From Spirochaetota bacterium (GTDB taxonomy: Bacteria > Spirochaetota > Spirochaetia > JABEVK01): a stretch of 34,727 nt of DNA. Of this stretch, positions 29,923 to 34,727 are shown piece after piece; position 1 is the first letter of the stretch, and each line of letters begins with the position of its first letter. The notes beneath the pieces are model-generated. The model saw only the letters and a list, made by a program, of their open reading frames with translations, was not told the origin of the DNA and searched no databases. The position numbers and the translations under genes were made by a program. The stretch lies in the NCBI GenBank assembly GCA_020049045.1, contig JAIFLN010000165.1, positions 1 through 34,727 on the forward strand, in the 5' to 3' direction.

Positions 29923-30972
29923 ATGTTATCTTTCCAGAAATTCAACGATTCGGAACTGGCCAGGTTTGAAGCCCTTCGAGCCGCATACCGGACCATGCAC
30001 ACCGATCCGGAAAACAGCACCCCCAAGCTCCTGATCAGCGTTCCTGTCCCCGGACCCACAGTAGAACAGAAACTGGCTGATCCCCTCGTCATGCTCAAGG
30101 CTGCTTTGGACATATCGCGGATGCATTCGGAAATCGGTGACGACTACCTGCCGACCGTCCGGGTCGACTTTGGCACGGCCCAGATTGCGGCCGCCTTCGG
30201 GTGCGAAATGTATGTGCCGAACAACAGCCTGCCCTGCGCCGGGAATCATGTCCTGAAAAACGCCAGGGATATCGAGAATTGGGAACTGCCTTCGCTGGAT
30301 GCCGGTTGGTATGGAAAGCTCAAACACTTCACCGAGGTCTTCCAAGAGAATCTACCCCAGGGGTTTGAAATTCAGCACCCCGACATTCAGAGCGCGTTCA
30401 ACTCGGCCCACCTGATCCGGGGCAACGAGATTCTCACCGACTTTTTTGACGATCCAGAAGCGGTGGATCTGCTGCTCGACAAGGTGACTGACTATATGAT
30501 CCGGCTGGTTCCCCACCTCAAGGCCATGATCAGCCAGGACAAGCAGTACTTTCTCGACTGGGGCGTTTTATGGAAGGGAGCAGCCCGCATCAGCAACTGT
30601 TCCATGCACATGATCAGCCCGCAGATGTACGTCGACCACGTCTTTCCCCGGGATGTGCGTTTGATGCAATCGATCGGGGGCGGGCGCATGCACTACTGCG
30701 GCACCCACGGAACGGTGATCGACGAGTTTTTCAAAAACCCCTACATCCATGGCCTCGATTTTGACCCGAATTACCATGATCTGTGGGAACTGTCAGAAAA
30801 GGCTCCGCGCAACCTGATTTTGTATCAACTGCAAGACGACAAAGAGGGCAAAACTCTCCAGCGTTTGCTGGCCGGAAACTGGCCGAAAAAGCGGAATGTG
30901 ATCTTTCAGTTGACCGCGGGGTCGGTGGAAGAGGGCCGGGATTTGCTGAAGCAGTTGCGGAGGTTTTTATGA
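29923..30972 (+). CDS. Uroporphyrinogen decarboxylase-fold (URO-D/MtaA-like) protein
   Basis: A 349-aa protein of the URO-D superfamily, which contains heme-pathway decarboxylases and corrinoid-linked methyltransferases such as MtaA and CmuA. In this sugar context the heme function is unlikely. GGRMHYCGTHG contains an H-x-C motif (H257, C259) like two zinc ligands of MtaA-type methyltransferases. The third, C-terminal Cys is not seen: the matching region reads FQLTAGSVEEG. Substrate-pocket segments include HPDIQSAFNSAHLIRG and FLDWGVLWKG. The stop overlaps the next start as ATGA, so it is coupled to the 2-hydroxyacid dehydrogenase. No corrinoid protein is in the window. Possible roles are demethylation of an O-methyl sugar or an unrelated carboxylate reaction. 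Confidence 0.85.
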   Translation: MLSFQKFNDSELARFEALRAAYRTMHTDPENSTPKLLISVPVPGPTVEQKLADPLVMLKAALDISRMHSEIGDDYLPTVRVDFGTAQIAAAFGCEMYVPNNSLPCAGNHVLKNARDIENWELPSLDAGWYGKLKHFTEVFQENLPQGFEIQHPDIQSAFNSAHLIRGNEILTDFFDDPEAVDLLLDKVTDYMIRLVPHLKAMISQDKQYFLDWGVLWKGAARISNCSMHMISPQMYVDHVFPRDVRLMQSIGGGRMHYCGTHGTVIDEFFKNPYIHGLDFDPNYHDLWELSEKAPRNLILYQLQDDKEGKTLQRLLAGNWPKKRNVIFQLTAGSVEEGRDLLKQLRRFL

Positions 30973-31913
30973 AGCTGCCCCTCGCCGTTCTTGTCAGGCG
31001 GAACCTGTACCACCGCATCATGACCCCAGCGGTTCTTCAAAAGCTGAAGCCGTACTACACCCTGCAAACCAAGGACGTCGAAGAGTGGACCCAGTCGGAT
31101 ACGGCCGAGGTTCTGGCCGGGGCTGAAGCCTGTATCACGGCCTGGGGCACCCTCCCCTTTGACCAAGCCACCCTGAAAGGTGCCCCTGGCTTGAAGCTGA
31201 TTGCCCACGCGGCAGGCAGTGTGAAACACCTGGCAACCCCTGCCGTTCTGGCTCGGGGCATCCGCATCACAAGTGCGGCCCAGGCCAATGGTTTGAGCGT
31301 GGCCGAGCACTGTCTTGGGATGATGTTGTATCTCTTGAAACAAAAATGCGGCAAAGCCCTTTACCACCTCACGGTGGGTCTGGTGGGGCTGGGCTTTATC
31401 GGTCAGCACGTGGCGAAGCTGCTGCAGGCCTTCGAGGTTGAAGTGGTTGCCTTCGATCCCTTTACCACCGACGAAGTCTGCCGGTCCCTGGGGGTGCGGC
31501 GATTGGGGTCCTTGGAGGAGTTGATGCGCGTCTGTGATATTTTATCACTTCACTCGCCGTCAATTCCCGAAACCTATCACAGCCTCAACGCAGCCAACTT
31601 GCCTTTGCTGAAAGACGGCTGCCTGTTGCTCAACACCGCCCGTGGTTCACTGATCGACGAGAGAGCCCTGTACGAAGAGGCTAAAAGCGGGAGAATTCAA
31701 GTGTATCTGGATGTCACCGACCCCGAACCCATGCTTTCTGACAACCCCCTGCAGACTCTGCCGAATGTTGTGCTGACCCCGCATCTTGCCGGTGCAAAGT
31801 TCAATGATATCGAACGCATGGGGCACCTTGCAGCGGATGAACTGGTGGCCTATGCCCGGGGGGAGCCATTGAGCCAAGAAGTTGATCCGACAGCCCTGGC
31901 GCACCGGGCATGA
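30969..31913 (+). CDS. D-isomer-specific 2-hydroxyacid dehydrogenase family protein with short hinge
   Basis: A 314-aa NAD(P)-dependent dehydrogenase. The Rossmann glycine motif is VGLVGLGFIG. Catalytic Arg lies in LLNTARGSLID, Glu in DVTDPEPM and His in LTPHLAG, so the active site is complete. Between SVAEHCLGMMLYLLKQ and the Rossmann strand only about ten residues occur, where relatives have a hinge of about 30-35; this is an unusual in-frame shortening and may impair folding. ATG 30969 overlaps the URO-D stop as ATGA. The track's 30783 start is an extension into the previous gene. It probably reduces or oxidises a 2-keto/2-hydroxy acid derived from uronic acids. Confidence 0.87.
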   Translation: MKLPLAVLVRRNLYHRIMTPAVLQKLKPYYTLQTKDVEEWTQSDTAEVLAGAEACITAWGTLPFDQATLKGAPGLKLIAHAAGSVKHLATPAVLARGIRITSAAQANGLSVAEHCLGMMLYLLKQKCGKALYHLTVGLVGLGFIGQHVAKLLQAFEVEVVAFDPFTTDEVCRSLGVRRLGSLEELMRVCDILSLHSPSIPETYHSLNAANLPLLKDGCLLLNTARGSLIDERALYEEAKSGRIQVYLDVTDPEPMLSDNPLQTLPNVVLTPHLAGAKFNDIERMGHLAADELVAYARGEPLSQEVDPTALAHRA

Positions 31914-32692
31914 TCCACCCCGGTCTGGTTTCCGTGAGTTTTCGCACTCTCACGCCGCCACAAATCATCGCGCTGGCCGTCAAGGCGGGTTTGGAGGCGA
32001 TTGAGTGGGGAGGAGATGTCCACGTGCCCCCTGGCAGCCTCGCTACGGCTCGGCAGGTCCGTCAGGATACCCTCGAGGCTGGGCTGACCGTCAGTTCCTA
32101 CGGCTCGTATTACCGCGCAGGACCGGCCGCAGACCCGCAGGCGCCGTTTGAAGCCGTGCTGGAAACTGCGGTTCACCTCGAAGCGCCCGTCATACGCGTC
32201 TGGGCAGGTAACCGGGGTTCGGCCGAGGCCGATACACCCTACCGAGGGGCGGTGGCGGCTGACCTGGGCAGGATAGCCCGTTTGGCAAACGATGCGGGTA
32301 TCGGCGTGAGCCTTGAGTTTCATGACGGCACCCTGACTGACACAGTGGAGTCTACCCTTTCTCTGCTGGAAGAAGCCGGCCCCGAGCTCGGCACCTACTG
32401 GCAGGCTCCCCACAGGGTCCCCGAGGAACAACGGCTGGCAGGACTACGTCTGTTGGGCAACCGCGTGACCAACCTGCACGTGTTCCACTGGACCCTGGTG
32501 GCCGGAACTCAGGTCAGGCACCCGCTGTCTGAGGGGGTACCGCAGTGGAAGCGCCGCCTGGCTTGGGCAGGCGCTCTTCCCGGCGATCGCTTCGCTCTGC
32601 TGGAGTTTGTCCGCAATGACGATCCAGCCCAGCTGCTCGAGGACGCACAGACCCTGAAGAGGCTCCTAGACACATCCGCCTCCGTTCTGTAA
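31910..32692 (+). CDS. Sugar phosphate isomerase/epimerase (TIM barrel)
   Basis: A 260-aa AP_endonuc_2-type TIM barrel, third gene of the coupled operon (ATGA overlap at 31910-31913). It starts MIHPGLVSVSFRTL. Segments on the barrel rim include GLEAIEWGGDVHVPPGS, APVIRVWAG, GVSLEFHDGTLTDT and LLEFVRND, which supply Glu and His residues in the usual metal-ligand order. The LGTYWQAPHRVPEE and VFHWTLVAG segments are consistent with a sugar pocket rich in Trp and His. No exact substrate is assigned. It belongs to the same superfamily as 3132-4046 but is clearly divergent from it. Confidence 0.87.
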   Translation: MIHPGLVSVSFRTLTPPQIIALAVKAGLEAIEWGGDVHVPPGSLATARQVRQDTLEAGLTVSSYGSYYRAGPAADPQAPFEAVLETAVHLEAPVIRVWAGNRGSAEADTPYRGAVAADLGRIARLANDAGIGVSLEFHDGTLTDTVESTLSLLEEAGPELGTYWQAPHRVPEEQRLAGLRLLGNRVTNLHVFHWTLVAGTQVRHPLSEGVPQWKRRLAWAGALPGDRFALLEFVRNDDPAQLLEDAQTLKRLLDTSASVL

Positions 32693-32770
32693 TTTGCGGC
32701 AGGACGCCATCGGAAAAGCCGCCATGACTACGTGGTAATGCAAAGCCCCTTCATCGTTCGGGAATCATCC

Positions 32771-32824
32771 GGTCCAGCTCCCATGTATAAGAACATCGAC
32801 GAGGTGGGAGTCCACTGGGGGCCT
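32771..32824 (+). pseudogene. Possible remnant of a zinc-type/quinone oxidoreductase gene
   Basis: In the 132-bp gap between convergent operons the + strand reads GPAPMYKNIDEVGVHWGP. This resembles the LxKNxDxVGVYWG segment of medium-chain quinone oxidoreductases. The stretch is only 18 codons and is not part of any sensible gene. Nothing else is seen in 32693-32824, and there is no obvious terminator for either operon. Confidence 0.25.
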
Positions 32825-33619
32825 TCACAGCCGTGGCACCTGCATTCCCCCGTCAACGTGGATCACCGACCCCGTGGAATACCCCCAGTCCCCCGACAGC
32901 AGGGACCGGACAGCACGGCCGACGTCTTCGGGACTTCCCCAGCGGTGGGCGGGAACCAAGCCTTGGGCAATCAGAGCATCATACTTTTCCTTGACTCCAG
33001 CCGTCATATCGGTGGCCATCAGTCCCGGGCGGACTTCAAACACGCCGATGCCCTCGGGTGCCAAACGGGAAGCCCAGAGTTTCACCGCCATGGCCAGTCC
33101 CGCCTTGGAAACGCAATAGTCCCCCCGCTGAATCGAGGCCATTTCGGCAGAAACAGAGGTGATAAAAACCACGTTTTTCTGAGTCAGAGCCTCCGAGCCG
33201 GCACGACCGCGCTCGGCCAACCAGCGCCGGGCCACCGCCTGGGTCAAAAAGTAGGGGCCGTGCAGATTGGTCTCCAGCAGATCGGCAAAAGATTCCTCGG
33301 TGGCGTCCAACAGGTCACAACGAACTTTGGGCGCCACTCCAGCGTTGTTGACCAGCGCCTCCAGGCCGCCGTTCCAGGCACAGGCCTGCTCAACCAGCCT
33401 GGTCCGGTCAGCCGCCAGAGAAATATCGGCCTGCACGGCGGTGAAGCGCTGTCCGGGAGCGTTGGCGCGGGCCTGGCAGGAGGCCACCGTCTGCGCGGCG
33501 GCTTCGGCATTGGCGCAGTAGTTGATGACAATGGACCAGCCTGAGGCCGCCAGTTCTTCGGCGATTCCTCGGCCGAGGCCGCGTCCAGCCCCGGTGACCA
33601 GGGCGGTAGGTGTTCTCAT
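32825..33619 (-). CDS. SDR-family oxidoreductase (3-oxoacyl-ACP reductase-like)
   Basis: A 264-aa classical short-chain dehydrogenase. TGAGRGLGRGIAEEL (9-23) binds the NAD(P) cofactor, NNAGVAP follows strand 4, and the catalytic Ser, Tyr and Lys are in ITSVSAEMASIQRGDYCVSKAG. The C-terminus ends GSVIHVDGGMQVPRL. The N-terminal INYCANAEAA leaves cofactor preference open. It starts two bases after the stop of the upstream URO-D-fold gene with GGAG about ten bases before ATG 33619, so it is in the same operon. In this context it probably oxidises or reduces a sugar acid or alcohol. Confidence 0.92.
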   Translation of the reverse strand: MRTPTALVTGAGRGLGRGIAEELAASGWSIVINYCANAEAAAQTVASCQARANAPGQRFTAVQADISLAADRTRLVEQACAWNGGLEALVNNAGVAPKVRCDLLDATEESFADLLETNLHGPYFLTQAVARRWLAERGRAGSEALTQKNVVFITSVSAEMASIQRGDYCVSKAGLAMAVKLWASRLAPEGIGVFEVRPGLMATDMTAGVKEKYDALIAQGLVPAHRWGSPEDVGRAVRSLLSGDWGYSTGSVIHVDGGMQVPRL

Positions 33620-33621
33620 GA

Positions 33622-34611
33622 CTAAAAATCTCCTGTAATTCTTTTTCCCAGACGACGGATGCGTTCTGGATCGGCATTCAGCGGCAAAACCCCTGTACCG
33701 ACGAGCAGCCTCCGGCCGGTCACGGCAGTCTGCCGGGCAACGGCAACCACCCGGTCAGCCTCCTGTTCGGCCACCTTGATGTCGGCGGCCATCAGGGCTG
33801 AGACGTTCATGTTGAGTCGAACCCCGATTTCGGGCCGGGAACGCAGGGCTTCCATAAAGGCCGTCTGGTCGGTTTCGGCCGGACAAATCAAAAAGCCGGG
33901 GTTAAGCGAAATCAACTGATCGAGAACCTGCAAGGCATCTCCCCCTAAAATCAGTGCCGGCGGCGGCGAAATCTGTTGCGTGTACAACCTGAGGGCTGGA
34001 AGTTCCAGCTGGCGGAACAAGTCAGGAGACAGCAGGGGCGGAGCGGCCGCCGATTCGAACAACACTGTCCCAAAACCGTGGGCGGCGGCGGCCTTGACCA
34101 CCTCAACCTGCTTGCGGGCGAGAAACGCCAAGGCCCGACTGACAGCCTGTGGATCGGTCAGGCACTCGCACAGAAGGTTATCGAAACCCAGCAGGGTGGC
34201 GGCGATGGAGAACGGCCCTCCCAGGGGGATTCGGATGTCGGCTTCCGGAAAACGGTGCTTCAGCAGAGCGCCCGCCTCGAAGGCCAGGCCAAAGCGGCTC
34301 TGGGTGGCAACATCCCAGTCGGGCAGACCGGAGATCTCGGCGGCGGTCTGCACCAGGGGTCCGTCTACCGAGGGAACCTCGCCTCCCCCGGTATCCACCA
34401 CGATTGCCCCGAAAGCCTCGGCCTCGAGGTTGTACACATCGATTCCCACCGCGATGGGACGGTGCCAGTAGAACTCATAGGCCGCGGCGTGCGCCCGGAA
34501 CAAACTTTCGATCGTGCGGGAGGCCTGGTAGGGGCTGAGCCCCACAAACGCTGCGGCGTGTTCATAAACCACGGGCGCAAACCCTATCGGTAAATTCACC
34601 GGGTCATCCAC
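33622..34611 (-). CDS. Uroporphyrinogen decarboxylase-fold protein (second copy, divergent)
   Basis: A 329-aa URO-D superfamily member. The N-terminus PIGFAPVVYEHAAAFVGLSP and the following long helix match URO-D/MtaA-type proteins; later segments include IPLGGPFSIAATLLGF, FGTVLFESAAAPPLLSPDLF and the C-terminal LLVGTGVLPLNADPERIRRLG. The H-x-C zinc motif is absent (the position reads LILGGDALQ), so it cannot bind zinc as MtaA does and differs from the copy at 29923. I chose GTG 34611, which overlaps the stop of the upstream partial gene; GTG 34599 is possible. The track's ATG 34719 start would run antiparallel in frame to a better-looking coding frame. It is coupled to the SDR gene. Confidence 0.8.
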   Translation of the reverse strand: MDDPVNLPIGFAPVVYEHAAAFVGLSPYQASRTIESLFRAHAAAYEFYWHRPIAVGIDVYNLEAEAFGAIVVDTGGGEVPSVDGPLVQTAAEISGLPDWDVATQSRFGLAFEAGALLKHRFPEADIRIPLGGPFSIAATLLGFDNLLCECLTDPQAVSRALAFLARKQVEVVKAAAAHGFGTVLFESAAAPPLLSPDLFRQLELPALRLYTQQISPPPALILGGDALQVLDQLISLNPGFLICPAETDQTAFMEALRSRPEIGVRLNMNVSALMAADIKVAEQEADRVVAVARQTAVTGRRLLVGTGVLPLNADPERIRRLGKRITGDF

Positions 34612-34726
34612 GGTTTCTGTTCCCGGAGTAGAGCGTACCGTCCAAAAACCTCTTCCAGACGGTTTCAAACCAGTCGTCGGCCTCTGGTATGGGCCGGCGG
34701 GGTTCCCATCGTATTTCAAAGCCCTG
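34604..34726 (-). CDS. C-terminal 40 codons of an unidentified gene cut by the window edge
   Basis: The frame reads QGFEIRWEPRRPIPEADDWF and continues to a TGA at 34606-34604 that overlaps the GTG start of the URO-D gene by eight bases. Amino-acid composition (many W, E, D, P) and the tight overlap suggest a real gene in the same operon. The family is not recognisable from this fragment. It is not in the ORF track because its start lies beyond the window. Confidence 0.5.
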   Translation of the reverse strand, partial: QGFEIRWEPRRPIPEADDWFETVWKRFLDGTLYSGNRNRG

Positions 34727-34727
34727 C

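Noticed and set aside
32732-33544. Plus-strand ORF of 270 aa
   Set aside because: Antisense to the SDR gene apart from its first codons, which I discuss as a possible remnant.

Overview
The window is bacterial, high in G+C by eye (roughly 58-60 %), densely coded and devoted to anaerobic carbohydrate catabolism. I see no rRNA, tRNA, CRISPR array or intact insertion sequence. Glycyl-radical enzyme (GRE) machinery points to a fermentative anaerobe. A solute-binding protein with an ordinary signal peptide and no lipobox fits a diderm. LplA/LplB/LplC-type ABC importers, many AraC regulators, a Uma2-family remnant and a DUF4143 ATPase together suggest a Spirochaetota-like host; this is an inference from gene content, not a proven assignment.

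Layout. (1) 1-883: a 3'-truncated GRE-activating enzyme, divergent from (2) a left-hand + strand sugar cluster: an MFS transporter, a frameshifted YajO-like aldo/keto reductase, a TIM-barrel sugar isomerase and a ribokinase. This cluster is interrupted by a DUF4143 ATPase cassette whose promoter sits in a perfect 17-bp inverted repeat. (3) 6352-8868: a truncated Uma2 gene abutting a minus-strand operon of GH3 beta-N-acetylhexosaminidase-like enzyme and beta-phosphoglucomutase. (4) 9068-15277: a GRE of unassigned substrate with its own activase, a divergent AraC regulator, a 77-aa acidic membrane protein and a cytoplasmic heparinase II/III-family protein. (5) 15274-19463: a PfkB kinase, a [4Fe-4S] aldo/keto reductase and an MFS transporter, with a divergent IclR regulator. 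(6) 19452-21184: a ThuA-like / Gfo-Idh-MocA pair. (7) 21254-29046: two AraC regulators (one membrane-anchored), an LplABC-type importer and a GH88 unsaturated glucuronyl hydrolase. (8) 28992-34727: an AraC regulator divergent from a translationally coupled operon (URO-D-fold protein, D-2-hydroxyacid dehydrogenase, TIM-barrel isomerase), then a minus-strand operon of SDR, a second URO-D-fold protein and a partial gene.

How it fits together. The importer, GH88 hydrolase, heparinase II/III-family protein and GH3 enzyme suggest uptake of uronic-acid- and amino-sugar-containing oligosaccharides. None of the three enzymes has a visible signal peptide, so breakdown is probably cytoplasmic. The kinases, mutase, isomerases, Gfo/Idh, SDR and 2-hydroxyacid dehydrogenase would funnel the monomers onward.

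The parts least explained by known pathways are the GRE with a GCGE active-site motif, the URO-D/2HDH/isomerase operon, the DUF4143 cassette with its palindromic promoter and overlapping 24-codon ORF, and a recurrent TANNNT-N6/7-ATG arrangement suggesting many leaderless mRNAs.
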